Source: Gilvimarinus polysaccharolyticus
GTDB taxonomy: Bacteria > Pseudomonadota > Gammaproteobacteria > Pseudomonadales > Cellvibrionaceae
Length of the DNA stretch: 64,000 nucleotides
Assembly: GCF_001187555.1 (NCBI RefSeq)
Contig: NZ_LFIJ01000001.1
Span: 112,297-176,296 of the forward strand
Direction of reading: 5' to 3'
Numbering within the stretch: the stretch's first letter is position 1; the number at the start of each line of letters is the position of its first letter. Shown here in pieces: positions 1-9,232 of the stretch. A program made the position numbers and the translations under genes. The notes beneath the pieces were generated by a model that searched no databases, was not told the DNA's origin, and was given only the letters and a program-made list of their open reading frames with translations.

Positions 1-153
1 TTTTTCGTGAAAATTAAGCACGATGTCGCCGCCGGCCACGGGGGCTGTGTTGGAGCCTTTATCGGCATTGCGGTTGTAATCGTCACTGCCGCAACCACTT
101 ATGACAGCGACAATAGCAGTGGTGAGTAACGTTTTTTTATTAATTAGTTTCAT
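1..153 (-). CDS. Lipoprotein, N-terminal part (runs off left edge)
   Basis: Only the first 51 codons are inside the window. Reading leftward from an ATG at 153 the product begins MKLINKKTLL and has a short hydrophobic stretch ending in a lipobox (VISGC), so it should be a lipid-anchored envelope protein. The mature start is rich in D, N and S and continues 'NTAPVAGGDIVLNF', a flexible linker-like sequence. It lies 73 bp downstream of the large TonB-dependent receptor on the same strand and is probably co-transcribed, so a surface glycan-binding or partner role is plausible, but no domain can be assigned from this fragment. Confidence 0.75.
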   Translation of the reverse strand, partial: MKLINKKTLLTTAIVAVISGCGSDDYNRNADKGSNTAPVAGGDIVLNFHEK

Positions 154-226
154 AGTTTTACACCGTATTTTTTAAAGATGTAGATGCAGGCAGAGCCTGC
201 ATCGTTCTCTATTGTTTTAGTTATTG

Positions 227-3200
227 TTAGAAGACCATGCGCAGGCCAAGGCGGAAAGTAGCGCCCACTTTGTATGCGCTTACGGTACGGTCGGTTGGCG
301 CATCGCCGTCCAGCGGGTTGCCTTCTTCCATAGCTACATAGCTAATACTGCCATCTTCACCCACCTGCTGTTGTACTGGCAATTCGCGGTTGGTGTAGTA
401 GGTCCGATACAACGCATCGGTCAAGTTAATCGCTTGAAAGGTTAGGTCCATACTGTCGTTAATTGCGTAGGTCGCAGATAGGTCCACGGTGTCTCGGCCT
501 TCATTCCATAGAGAGCCCTGATACCAAGTCCGGCCGCTTTGTCCGGTATTCCAATCGTTGCCGACCAGCGAGTCCGATGAGCCGCGATAGCTCAAACGTA
601 CTTGGTGACCATCTTGCTCCCAGAATGCAGTCAGGTTGTAAGTGTGCTCTGGTGTATCTGCGACTGGGTAAGTAGGCAGTAGACGATCTGGGTCGATAGA
701 GGAGAAGTCAGCTTCGTATTCACTGTCTTGATAAGTGTAGTTAGCTTGAACCCCTAAACCACTCAAAAAGTAACCGGGTAAGAAATCGTAGGTTTGTGAG
801 TAACCTAATTCTATCCCGCGGATCTCTGCGCCTTTACCATTGATGATTTTATTGATGTTGTAAGTGTTGCACAGCTGCTCATAGTCGTCGGAGTGTGCCA
901 GCGGACCGCCAAAACCAGACTGAGTGGTAAAGCGGATTGGCATACAGCTATCTAAGCCACTGTTAGCTTGTGATTCATCTGCTAATAAAACGAGATCGTC
1001 TGCATTGAAGGTGCCTTCAACCTCGCGGACATCGGTTATATAGGTTTGTGCGGTTTCCGTGTCGGTGAAGTTTTTCATGTCTTTGTAGAACAAAGCCATG
1101 CTAACCATAGAGGTATCATTAAAGTACCACTCTAAAGATAAATCTAGGTTCTGAGACTCCAACGGCTCTAGTTTGGTGTTGTACATCGTCACGTTACCTG
1201 GATTGGACGGTAATGTACCCCAATAAGTAGCCCAAAGTTCGTTGATGCGAAAGCCCGGACGTAACTCATCGATCTCTGGACGCGTCATGGTTTTAGATAC
1301 GGCCATACGACCGATAATATCATCGGTAAACGCGTAGTTAAGATTTAAGCTAGGCAGTATGTTTTCATAGCTGTGGCTGTTCTCGGTGGCAAACGAACCA
1401 ATAGATTTATTTTGCTGATTAAGTACGGTGTATTGGTCGATACTAGATGCATCAATGGTGCCATTCCACTCGATATTGGGAGAGGTCAGTGATGAATCCC
1501 AGCCGTTGTTGCGACTCGTGCTTACGTCGGCATAACGCCACAGGTTGTTCCAAGTGGGGCGGTAAGGGTATGTGTTTTGATCAAACCCTGGTTGCTGCGA
1601 ATCAATCGACCACTGGGCGTAGACTGGATCGTGACAGGCGTCTTGTACCCCATCACCATTTGGGTCAAACATTGGCATGCGAGTCCAGGTGCTTGGGTCT
1701 GGGCCAGCGGATGTATCCCAACCTGTACCGTCAATACGAGAAAATTTGTTCTCATATGCGGGGATCTGGTCAAAGCGTTCTGCTGGATCATTGCTCCAGT
1801 TTGATGGGGTGGGGCATTCGGGTAGCGATGTGTCACGTAACTGTCTTAAGGTCAGAGATGAAAACTCTGATTCGTCAGCGTTATCAGGGAAGTCGTGATA
1901 GACCGCGCCCGAAGCTCCAATCGCCTCAACTTTTGTTTTGACATATCGAACCCCAATGTCACCTGTTAAGCGGTCATCAAGATAAGAGAAGTTAAATTTC
2001 AAATAGGCGGCCGATGAATCAAGAGTGGTTTCCCGGGTATTGCTTGGATCAACCGTGCGATATAGCTCTGGATCCGAGACAACCATGTTGTAGGCTTGCT
2101 CAACATCTATCGTCGCCCAGTTTAAACTGGCAAGTCCAAGGGAGCTTAAGAAGTCGTCGTAGGCCAAAGACTCACCACGCTGAATATCCACAGCGCGAAT
2201 GTCAGATAAAGGCCCGCCAGGTATAGCGACTGGATTACCTTCTGAATCGTAAATAATTTCAGAGGTGGTGTTGGAGTTGTAGGTATAATTTTGCTGATCA
2301 ACTAGCTTCTTACGCTGGCTAATCTTTCCACCAAATTCAATAGTGGTGATGCCCGCAAAGTCTAGGTCGTAGTCAAAGTCTAACTGAAAGTTGCTAATGG
2401 TATCTTCAACACTAACATCGGCTTCTGAGATATTACCTAAATGAAAGCTGTTTAAATCGGTGGGATTGAAGCCGGTGTAAACAATGTTGTCCTCACCGCC
2501 GTTCATCGGGTCTCCGGTTTCGGGGTCAGTATAGTTGAATAGGTTATCACCTAGATCAACATAGCTGCCACCATAAATGGGAGCACACAAATCGCCATTA
2601 CAGTCAAAGCCTACGGGCTCAATGTCAGCACCTGTATTAAACAGTAAGTGAGTAGGTACTTGACGCCAGTTTTGCATATTGGTGTAGCGGCTGGGAAGGC
2701 TTTCAGATGTACTAGATGAGTAGCCAGCCATAGCGCTCATGCGGAAGTTATCACTAATATCTTGCTCTAACTTTAACGTTGCGCTGGCGTTTTCTTGTTC
2801 ATTTCCGCCCACAGAACGACTAATATCACCTACGTTAAAGCGACCCAGTTGTTTTGTGAAGGTTAGGTTGTTTGTATCAACAGTCCACCAGTCTTCTTGA
2901 GGGTCAGTGAATGAGGCGACTTGATCAGCGTAATCATTATTCCAAGTCTCCCCTTCTATCAGGTTCGGGAAATCTGAGTTTCGGATTAGGAAGCTGTCTC
3001 GACTGGTTTCTGTGGTTTGATTTGCGTAAGTGGCATCAAACATTAATTCGGTAGAATCGGTCGGTGCCCATTGTAAGCCAAGTGTTGCACCATATCGCTC
3101 GCTTGAGTTGTCAAACAGTTCGTAGTTGATACCCGCTTGTTCGATGGCTCGAATACCAGAGATGATATTGCCGTTTTGATCACGTGCAATATTGACATCT

Positions 3201-3919
3201 TTTGCCTCGAAGTTTTGTACTCGATATTGATCTTTACGGTAGTCGTTAGTCTCGGTGTAAGCCGTTAATGCTAGCCCTAAGGTGTCGTCTAGAAACTTTT
3301 TGGTGCCCGCAAGTTGTAGCTTGTAGTTGTCTTTTTCGCTGAAGTCATTGTAGCGACCTTGGATGGTCGCGCTGAACTCATCAGTGGGTTTATCTAAGGG
3401 GCGCACAGTTACCAGATTAATGGTGGCACCCAAAGAGCCTTCGTCTTGATCGGCGCTAGGCGTTTTAATAACTTCCAGTTTCGATAATATGTCCGATGAA
3501 TAAGCGCTCAAGTCAACGGCTTGGCTGAAGTCAGTAGAGGTGAGCTGCTGACCGTTTAAAGTGATGTTGTTTTGGTTTGCGCCGGCACCACGTACGGTGA
3601 TTGTAGAGCCTTCACCATCTCGACTGACTACCGATACGCCAGTAACTCGACCCAGAGCATCCGCGATATTCTGATCGGTGTTTTTACCCATATCCTCCGC
3701 GTTGATGGTGTCCATGATTTGCTGGGAATCACGTTTGTTCTCTAGCGACCTTTGTAGTGCCCCGCGAATACCGGTTACAACAATCTCTTCTAGCATGTCG
3801 GGGCTAACTGAATCTGGATCGACATCGGTTGATTGCTGCGCAAATGAGCTCATGCCCTGCGTCGCGAGTATCGCGGCGGTTAAGGCAGTTAACTTAAAGC
3901 GAGTATTGGTTCTCGACAT
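227..3919 (-). CDS. TonB-dependent receptor (TonB-Xanthomonas/Caulobacter type), probable agar-oligosaccharide importer
   Basis: The 1230-residue product has a cleavable signal peptide (MSRTNTRFKL...SSFAQQ), a plug domain (about residues 45-200, with EEIVVTGIRGALQRSL, DALGRVTGVSV, ITVRGAG) and a very long beta-barrel ending in LGLRMVF with the terminal aromatic residue usual for outer-membrane barrels. The 'TGIRGAL...AEDMGKNTDQNIADAL' plug is typical of the large carbohydrate-associated receptor subfamily found in Xanthomonas, Caulobacter and marine polysaccharide degraders. It would bind and import oligosaccharides across the outer membrane using TonB-ExbBD energy. Its promoter region is shared with the divergent dehydrogenase gene and contains two palindromes also found upstream of the agarases, so agar fragments are the likely ligand; the ligand is inference. 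Confidence 0.93.
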   Translation of the reverse strand: MSRTNTRFKLTALTAAILATQGMSSFAQQSTDVDPDSVSPDMLEEIVVTGIRGALQRSLENKRDSQQIMDTINAEDMGKNTDQNIADALGRVTGVSVVSRDGEGSTITVRGAGANQNNITLNGQQLTSTDFSQAVDLSAYSSDILSKLEVIKTPSADQDEGSLGATINLVTVRPLDKPTDEFSATIQGRYNDFSEKDNYKLQLAGTKKFLDDTLGLALTAYTETNDYRKDQYRVQNFEAKDVNIARDQNGNIISGIRAIEQAGINYELFDNSSERYGATLGLQWAPTDSTELMFDATYANQTTETSRDSFLIRNSDFPNLIEGETWNNDYADQVASFTDPQEDWWTVDTNNLTFTKQLGRFNVGDISRSVGGNEQENASATLKLEQDISDNFRMSAMAGYSSSTSESLPSRYTNMQNWRQVPTHLLFNTGADIEPVGFDCNGDLCAPIYGGSYVDLGDNLFNYTDPETGDPMNGGEDNIVYTGFNPTDLNSFHLGNISEADVSVEDTISNFQLDFDYDLDFAGITTIEFGGKISQRKKLVDQQNYTYNSNTTSEIIYDSEGNPVAIPGGPLSDIRAVDIQRGESLAYDDFLSSLGLASLNWATIDVEQAYNMVVSDPELYRTVDPSNTRETTLDSSAAYLKFNFSYLDDRLTGDIGVRYVKTKVEAIGASGAVYHDFPDNADESEFSSLTLRQLRDTSLPECPTPSNWSNDPAERFDQIPAYENKFSRIDGTGWDTSAGPDPSTWTRMPMFDPNGDGVQDACHDPVYAQWSIDSQQPGFDQNTYPYRPTWNNLWRYADVSTSRNNGWDSSLTSPNIEWNGTIDASSIDQYTVLNQQNKSIGSFATENSHSYENILPSLNLNYAFTDDIIGRMAVSKTMTRPEIDELRPGFRINELWATYWGTLPSNPGNVTMYNTKLEPLESQNLDLSLEWYFNDTSMVSMALFYKDMKNFTDTETAQTYITDVREVEGTFNADDLVLLADESQANSGLDSCMPIRFTTQSGFGGPLAHSDDYEQLCNTYNINKIINGKGAEIRGIELGYSQTYDFLPGYFLSGLGVQANYTYQDSEYEADFSSIDPDRLLPTYPVADTPEHTYNLTAFWEQDGHQVRLSYRGSSDSLVGNDWNTGQSGRTWYQGSLWNEGRDTVDLSATYAINDSMDLTFQAINLTDALYRTYYTNRELPVQQQVGEDGSISYVAMEEGNPLDGDAPTDRTVSAYKVGATFRLGLRMVF

Positions 3920-4078
3920 TGTGAACTTCTCCGTATTTGTAAATATTATTTTTATCTCTTCCGGCGCTAGAGCGGCGACCGGCTGCTTGAAACAAGAAGG
4001 TCGAAACTGAGCGAAGGCCCTACTTCAATATCCTCTTAGCCTAATATTCGTGCAAACATCATTCATTGTCAATAGAAA

Positions 4079-4090
4079 ATTGTATACAAT
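4079..4090. promoter_or_regulatory. Palindromic operator ATTGTATACAAT (site 1)
   Basis: A perfect 12-bp palindrome. The same 12 bases recur at 14044-14055 in front of the GH50 agarase. The form (ATTGT-NN-ACAAT) resembles sites of GntR-family repressors acting on sugar-acid and polysaccharide catabolism, but no regulator gene is in the window, so the protein that binds it is unknown. Confidence 0.65.
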
Positions 4091-4188
4091 ACAGGGGGTC
4101 GAAACCCTTGTTTTTTGCCAATAGATCGGTCAATTACAAAGCCAAATAAGAATATGCTTGGATATGATTTTCTTTTCTTAAATTGATG

Positions 4189-4200
4189 ATTGTTGACAAT
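4189..4200. promoter_or_regulatory. Operator ATTGTTGACAAT (site 2) with an embedded -35 box
   Basis: Same half-sites as site 1 (ATTGT and ACAAT) with TG at the centre. The identical 12-mer recurs at 14289-14300 in front of the first GH16 agarase. Positions 4193-4198 read TTGACA, the consensus sigma-70 -35 hexamer, so binding here would be expected to block the rightward promoter. The -10 element is not obvious. Confidence 0.6.
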
Positions 4201-4369
4201 TGTGTGGCTGTGTGCAAATGTGGATGGGAGAGAGTTGTCGCTTAAAAACGGTCTGGTGTTGCTGGGCTTGAGCTTACCCATAAAGTCCTGTCGACTATTC
4301 AATCCTTGATTAAAAATATAACTATATAAGCACTTGCACTAAATCGAGAATAATAAAGAGATAAGTATT

Positions 4370-7300
4370 ATGAATTTACCCTTAGTGCGGATCCCCCCGT
4401 CGCTATTATCATTGCTGGTTATTGGCGCTTTAGCCGGTTGCGCTGATGATGAGCCGTTAAGCTCAGAGCCTAGTGCAGTCGTATTGCCAGCGGTTCAGCC
4501 CGAAGTTAAACAATTGGTGGTAAGTTCAGCTCAAGCTGATGCGCGGGCTAGCCAGCTGGAGCGTGACCTTGCGCCTAAGTTGGCCGATGGTATTGGCATT
4601 CGCCTGTGGGCAAGTGAGGCCTTGTTAGAAGACCCGGTGGCGCTCAGTATGGATAATCAGGGTAATGCATGGGTGGCCGTTACCAATCGAAGTAATAACT
4701 CTGAGTTTGATATTCGCGGTTGGCCACATTGGCATAGCGACACGTTGTCTTTTACCAGTGTAGATGATCGACGCACTTTTTTGCGGGATTATTTTGCCAC
4801 CGAGAAAAATCTTGATGCGGAGTCGATGCCGGACCGGAATGGTGATGGCAAGCATGACTGGCGCGACCTGACGGTTGCCAAAGAGGCGATATTTAAAGTC
4901 TTTGATGGCGACGGCGATGGGCTGGCGGATACTTCACAGGTAGTGCTAGAAGATTTCTCATCCCTTGTCAGTGATGTCCTAGGTGGCGTTTATTACGATA
5001 ATACCAGCGACTCCGTGTACTTAACGGTGGCCCCGAACGCTTGGCATGCCCAAGATACCAGTGGCGATGGCTACCTAGATGAAAAAACCTCGTTAGCAGA
5101 AGGCTTTGGGGTGCATATCGGCTTTAGCGGCCACAATATGTCTGGCGTGACCAAAGGTCCAGATGGGCGTCTTTATTACGGTGTTGGCGATATAGGAGCA
5201 ACCATTACCGACGCGGCCGGCAAGCAATACAATCATGCTCATGAAGGCGTGATTGTGCGCAGCGAGCCAGACGGCAGTAATTTTGAGATATTTGCGACCG
5301 GTCTGCGCAATACCCACGAGTTTACTTTTGATAAGTACGGCAACTTGATTAGCTCGGATAACGACGGTGACCACGCCGGTGAGTTTGAGCGCTTGGTGTA
5401 TTTGATTGATGGTTCAGATACCGGCTGGCGAACCCACTGGCAGTTTGGCAAATACACCGATCCGCAAAATAACACTTACAAAGTTTGGACGGACGAGGGC
5501 TATCATAAAGCTCGTTTTGCCGAGCAATCGGCGCTGATATTGCCGCCGATCAAACCCTTTTATAGTGGCCCTACCGGTATGGTCTACAACCCCGGCACGG
5601 CCCTCAATGAAGCCTGGCAGGATTATTTCTTTCTCGTGCAGTTTACCGGTACGCCAGGTAACTCGGGCATTAACGCATTTACTCTTGAGCCAGATGGTGC
5701 CGGCTTTAAGCTGGGGCAGGACAAACCCTTTATGCGTGGCATTCAAGGTACGGGGCTGGATGTGGGCCCAGATGGTGCGCTCTATACCGCCGATTGGGTT
5801 GATGGTTGGCAAATTAACGATACGGGGCGTATCTGGAGGCTGGATACTGACTCGCCTCATGCCAAGCGAGCGGAAACCCAACAGTTATTGCAGCAATCAT
5901 TTAATCGTTTGTCGGCCGAACAATTGCTTACCTTTTTATCTCATGCCGATCAGCGCGTGCGCACAAAGGCGCAGTTTGAGCTGGTAGCGCAAGGCGACAG
6001 CCAAAGCTTAATAACCGCGCTGAGCAGCAAGCATCAGTTGGGCCGCATCCACGGGGTTTGGGGGCTGGGACAATTGGCTCGACAGCGGCCGGAGGTTGCG
6101 GAGCATTTATTGCCTTTGCTGCAAGACGTTGATGCAGAGGTTCGGGTGCAGGCCGCTAAAGTGCTGGGTGATACTCCATACCCAGCAGCAGAGCGTGCCC
6201 TACGCAGTAACCTAAAGCATCCCAATGCGCGAGTGCAGATGTTTGCCGCGCAGGCGTTAGGGCGTATTGGCGCAGTTGAATCGTTTAGTGCGATCGTGGC
6301 GATGCTGCAGGAAAATAATGATAGGGATGTATATCTGCGTCAGGCTGGAGCCATAGCTCTGGCGCGTTTAGGGCAAGAGCAAAAATTGATCGAGCTGGCC
6401 GGTCATCCGTCGGTGGCGGTCCGAGTAGCCGCCGTTATTGCATTAAATCGGTTGGCAAGCCCTGGCCTTGCGACATTTTTGCAAGATAACAATGAGTACG
6501 TGGTAACCAACGCAGCTCGTGCTATTAATGACGATGCGCTGATCCTGCCAGCGTTGCCCGCTTTAGCCGGCTTACTGTCTAGCCCGCCATTTACTAACGA
6601 GCCATTACTGCGCAGAGCCATAAACGCTAATGCGTTTATGGCCGATACGCAAAGTGCCCAGCGTCTGGTGGCGTTTGCGGCCGATGTCAGTTACCCCGCG
6701 GTTGTACGCGCCGAAGCACTCAATGCGTTAAGCGTTTGGCAAGCACCCTCGGTGTACGATCGGGTCAGTGGTATTTATCGGGGCGAGCGCAGCTCAGATA
6801 CGGCCGAGGCGATACAGGCACTGCGACCGGAATATGCCGCGCTGCTTGCGGCACAAGAGCCCCAAGTTCGTGAGGCAGCCGCCAACGCTGTGGGCCGCTT
6901 AGGGATCCGCGATGCAGGTCAAGCATTGAGCGTATTGATGCAGTCAGACAGTCAGGCCAGTGTGCGTCGCGCGGCACTTGAAAGCTTACACCGTTTAACG
7001 TTCGAAAAGTTAACGGCTGCGGTATTTTTAGCGTTAAAGGATGATGCGGAGATCGTGCGACGCGCGGCATTAGGGTTGATTCCCGAGCTGACAATTGCAG
7101 TATCCGAGAAGGTACAAATGTACAAAATGCTACTGCAAAAAGGCACCTTTGGTGAGCGACAAGAAACTTATAGCTCGTTGGCCAAAATACAGGCCCCCGA
7201 GGCTGATGAGTTGATTGTGCAACGATTGCAGTTGTTGCTGGCAGGGGATATTGATCCAGAAGTGCAGTTAGAGTTGGTACAAGCGGCAAGTATTAGTCAA

Positions 7301-7828
7301 AGCGCGCAGGTGCAAACACTGTTGCAAACGTATCAGCAAAGTAAACCCGCTGGTGATACAACGGCGCAGTATATTGAAACCCTAAAAGGCGGCGATGCTC
7401 ATATGGGCCGACTGTTTTTCTTTTATAACACCACAGCTCAGTGTGTTCGCTGCCATGTGTTGGGTGAATCTGGTTCGCCGGTGGGCCCCGAGTTAACCGA
7501 TATCGGCAGTCGTTTAACCCGTTACCAATTACTAGAGGCAATGGTAGCTCCAGGGGCTCGGGTTGCCCCAGGCTTTGGTCGTACTACCGTCACACTCAAA
7601 AATGGTGCGGTAATTGAAGGGCACTTTAGTGCCGAGGCTCACGCCACTGTAAGTGTGACTACCGATACCGGCCAAAAGAAAATTATTCCACGCGAGGATA
7701 TTGCAACGCAAAGCTTTTCTGGCTCTGGCATGCCGCCCATGGGGCTAATGTTAGAGAAAGAGAATGTTAGGGATATCGTCGAGTTTTTGGCGAGTCAAAA
7801 AGGACAAGCAAAGACGGTAGGTCATTAA
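4370..7828 (+). CDS. PVC-type dehydrogenase: beta-propeller, HEAT repeats and C-terminal cytochrome c (lipoprotein)
   Basis: The 1152-residue product is a lipoprotein (lipobox LAGC, Cys24). Residues about 60-490 form a sorbosone/glucose-dehydrogenase-like beta-propeller ('PDRNGDGKHDWRDL', 'VFDGDGDGLAD', 'DVGPDGALYTADW') matching the 'membrane-bound dehydrogenase' family common in Planctomycetes and Verrucomicrobia. A long alanine-rich helical region follows (about 505-1000; 'DAEVRVQAAKVLGDT', 'HPNARVQMFAAQALGRIG'), clearly HEAT repeats. The C-terminus is a cytochrome c domain with heme motif CVRCH at 1025-1029 and a likely distal Met near 1120 (GMPPMG), as in the Pirellula-type heme-binding domain. 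It probably oxidises a sugar or sugar derivative in the periplasm and passes electrons to heme. It heads the plus-strand gene run; the substrate is not known. Confidence 0.85.
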   Translation: MNLPLVRIPPSLLSLLVIGALAGCADDEPLSSEPSAVVLPAVQPEVKQLVVSSAQADARASQLERDLAPKLADGIGIRLWASEALLEDPVALSMDNQGNAWVAVTNRSNNSEFDIRGWPHWHSDTLSFTSVDDRRTFLRDYFATEKNLDAESMPDRNGDGKHDWRDLTVAKEAIFKVFDGDGDGLADTSQVVLEDFSSLVSDVLGGVYYDNTSDSVYLTVAPNAWHAQDTSGDGYLDEKTSLAEGFGVHIGFSGHNMSGVTKGPDGRLYYGVGDIGATITDAAGKQYNHAHEGVIVRSEPDGSNFEIFATGLRNTHEFTFDKYGNLISSDNDGDHAGEFERLVYLIDGSDTGWRTHWQFGKYTDPQNNTYKVWTDEGYHKARFAEQSALILPPIKPFYSGPTGMVYNPGTALNEAWQDYFFLVQFTGTPGNSGINAFTLEPDGAGFKLGQDKPFMRGIQGTGLDVGPDGALYTADWVDGWQINDTGRIWRLDTDSPHAKRAETQQLLQQSFNRLSAEQLLTFLSHADQRVRTKAQFELVAQGDSQSLITALSSKHQLGRIHGVWGLGQLARQRPEVAEHLLPLLQDVDAEVRVQAAKVLGDTPYPAAERALRSNLKHPNARVQMFAAQALGRIGAVESFSAIVAMLQENNDRDVYLRQAGAIALARLGQEQKLIELAGHPSVAVRVAAVIALNRLASPGLATFLQDNNEYVVTNAARAINDDALILPALPALAGLLSSPPFTNEPLLRRAINANAFMADTQSAQRLVAFAADVSYPAVVRAEALNALSVWQAPSVYDRVSGIYRGERSSDTAEAIQALRPEYAALLAAQEPQVREAAANAVGRLGIRDAGQALSVLMQSDSQASVRRAALESLHRLTFEKLTAAVFLALKDDAEIVRRAALGLIPELTIAVSEKVQMYKMLLQKGTFGERQETYSSLAKIQAPEADELIVQRLQLLLAGDIDPEVQLELVQAASISQSAQVQTLLQTYQQSKPAGDTTAQYIETLKGGDAHMGRLFFFYNTTAQCVRCHVLGESGSPVGPELTDIGSRLTRYQLLEAMVAPGARVAPGFGRTTVTLKNGAVIEGHFSAEAHATVSVTTDTGQKKIIPREDIATQSFSGSGMPPMGLMLEKENVRDIVEFLASQKGQAKTVGH

Positions 7829-7845
7829 CTAACAGGGGGTGCACC

Positions 7846-8503
7846 ATGAAAAACATAAAGCTACGGATGATTGCACTGGGGGTGCTCTGTTTTGCGCTAA
7901 ACGCTTCTGGCAATGAGCCGCTTAGCCCTAATATTTTTTATGTCGATCAGGGGGGAGGGCGTTGCTCCCTGGGAATTGAGCTTACAGTATGGTCAGGTGG
8001 TGCTTGAAAACAAAGCCGGCGCAACGGTTAAAAATAGTTTGGTGGCGGAGCCTGCCACGCGGGATAAAGAAGGTGATGCCGTACGCTTTACTTGGAATAA
8101 GAAAAAGGTGCTAACGGAGTGGGGCAGCCAGAATGAAGCGGTGTCTACCGTCACTGTGATTAATAAGGCGGGTGCCATTGATTTGTCCGATGTTAAAAAT
8201 CAGGTTGCACTGGTTGTTGACTTAAGGGTACTTAAGCGTCCCAAGGACCATGTAACGCTGTCGCTGGAAAGCAACTGGGATTGGGAAAGCCGGGCTTCTA
8301 TAGCGTTAAAAAATGTTTTGCGTAAACTCCCTAAAAAACAATGGGTGAGCCTACCTCTACCTTTACAATGCTTTAAAGATGGGGATATTGACTTCACCCG
8401 TTTGACCTCTATGATGTTGTTGCATACAGACGGTAATCTTGAGTTGGAAATATCCGGCGCTAGACTTGCCGTTTTTCCTCCCGAGCAGGTTACTTGTAAC
8501 TAA
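7846..8503 (+). pseudogene. Secreted ExoP-like galactose-binding domain protein, split by a frameshift in a G6 run
   Basis: An ATG at 7846, with AGGGGGTG just upstream, opens a clear signal peptide (MKNIKLRMIALGVLCFALNASG) that continues 'NEPLSPNIFYVDQG' but then reaches a stop near 8008. The remainder lies one frame over and continues without a break to 8503. Removing one G from the six at 7950-7955 joins the frames as 'YVDQGEGVAPWELSLQYG' and gives a 218-residue protein. The body resembles the ExoP-type C-terminal domain of marine GH3 enzymes ('APWELSL', a 'VALVVDLRVL' strand, 'KQWVSLPLPLQCF', 'MLLHTDGNLELEISGARL'), here without a catalytic domain. It may bind carbohydrate. The break may be a sequencing error, a true mutation or a slippage site. 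Confidence 0.7.
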
Positions 8504-8532
8504 ATCGGCAAGCACAATAATAAGGGTCAACT

Positions 8533-9231
8533 ATGCGCTACACGCTACTCGCCACCGCACTGATGGGGGTGGCTGTAAGCCTACCTGTATCGGCAGAACC
8601 TATCGATATCACGCACGATCAAAACCTCTGGATGAATGTTTCGTCTTTTGGTGAGGCTCACTGGCTGGGCAATGAAATCCATTTGTTATCTTCGGACAAT
8701 TGGTTTTTGTTAACCAAAAAACGCTATGGAGATTTCTCTCTGGAGCTGGAGGTTATCGTGCCAGAGGTCGATGGCGAGTTTATTAACTCGGGTATTATCT
8801 TTCGTGCACAAACCGAGTATTTGGCCGATATTGACAGTCAATTTGCCTATGGTTATCAGGCCGAGGTAGACCCCTCGGAACGCCGCTGGAGCGGCGGGCT
8901 GTATGAACAGGCCACGCCCAGACAGTGGTTGTTTCCGGTGCATCCAGAGCGATCGGCTCCCGGCGAACACTTAAAAGAAAACTACTCCCCCGAGTGGAGC
9001 GAAGAAAAAGCTGCGGCTTTTAAGGCAGGGCAATGGAACCACTACAAAATTAGCGCTCATGGTTCAGAGATAAAAATATGGGTTAACGAGGTGTTAACTA
9101 CCCACGTGAAAGATACGCACCTTAGTGAGGGTTTTATCGGTATCCAGCACCATGGTAGTAAAGGCTTCGAGCAATCCGGTGATACGGCCTACACGGTTAA
9201 ATTTCGCAATATTACCATCGATGAGCAGTAA
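8533..9231 (+). CDS. Secreted DUF1080 (3-keto-disaccharide hydrolase family) protein
   Basis: The 232-residue product has a signal peptide cleaved after PVSA (residue 21) and a single LamG-like jelly-roll. The features 'YGDFSLELEVIVPE', 'NSGIIFRAQ', 'GQWNHYKISAHGSEIKIWVNEV', 'GFIGIQHHGS' and 'VKFRNITI' are the hallmarks of the DUF1080 family (PF06439), some members of which hydrolyse 3-keto-glycosides. It starts 29 bp after the ExoP-like frame and its stop is followed directly by the next dehydrogenase gene. Sitting between two cytochrome-linked dehydrogenases, it could cleave the keto-sugar they produce; that is inference from family and context. Confidence 0.85.
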   Translation: MRYTLLATALMGVAVSLPVSAEPIDITHDQNLWMNVSSFGEAHWLGNEIHLLSSDNWFLLTKKRYGDFSLELEVIVPEVDGEFINSGIIFRAQTEYLADIDSQFAYGYQAEVDPSERRWSGGLYEQATPRQWLFPVHPERSAPGEHLKENYSPEWSEEKAAAFKAGQWNHYKISAHGSEIKIWVNEVLTTHVKDTHLSEGFIGIQHHGSKGFEQSGDTAYTVKFRNITIDEQ

Positions 9232-9232
9232 T

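Larger units (their letters stand above)
3920..4369. promoter_or_regulatory. Divergent control region of the TonB receptor and dehydrogenase operon
   Basis: This 450-bp non-coding stretch separates the two divergent genes. It contains two copies of the palindrome ATTGTNNACAAT (listed separately) about 110 bp apart. Towards the receptor, a TTGACA-like -35 element is readable on the minus strand at 4068-4073, close to the first palindrome. Towards the dehydrogenase gene, TTGACA at 4193-4198 lies inside the second palindrome. No convincing gene was found in it; the 77-codon minus-strand frame at 4069-4302 has no recognisable features. Confidence 0.6.

Noticed and set aside
1447..1941. 164-codon plus-strand frame inside the TonB receptor gene
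   Set aside because: It lies antisense to a long well-supported gene, has no domain or ribosome site, and overlaps other chance frames in the same segment.
4069..4302. 77-codon minus-strand frame in the divergent regulatory region
   Set aside because: It covers both operators, and its translation shows no protein-like features.
6765..7289. 174-codon minus-strand frame inside the first dehydrogenase gene
   Set aside because: Shadow of the GC-rich HEAT-repeat coding sequence; no signal peptide or recognisable domain.
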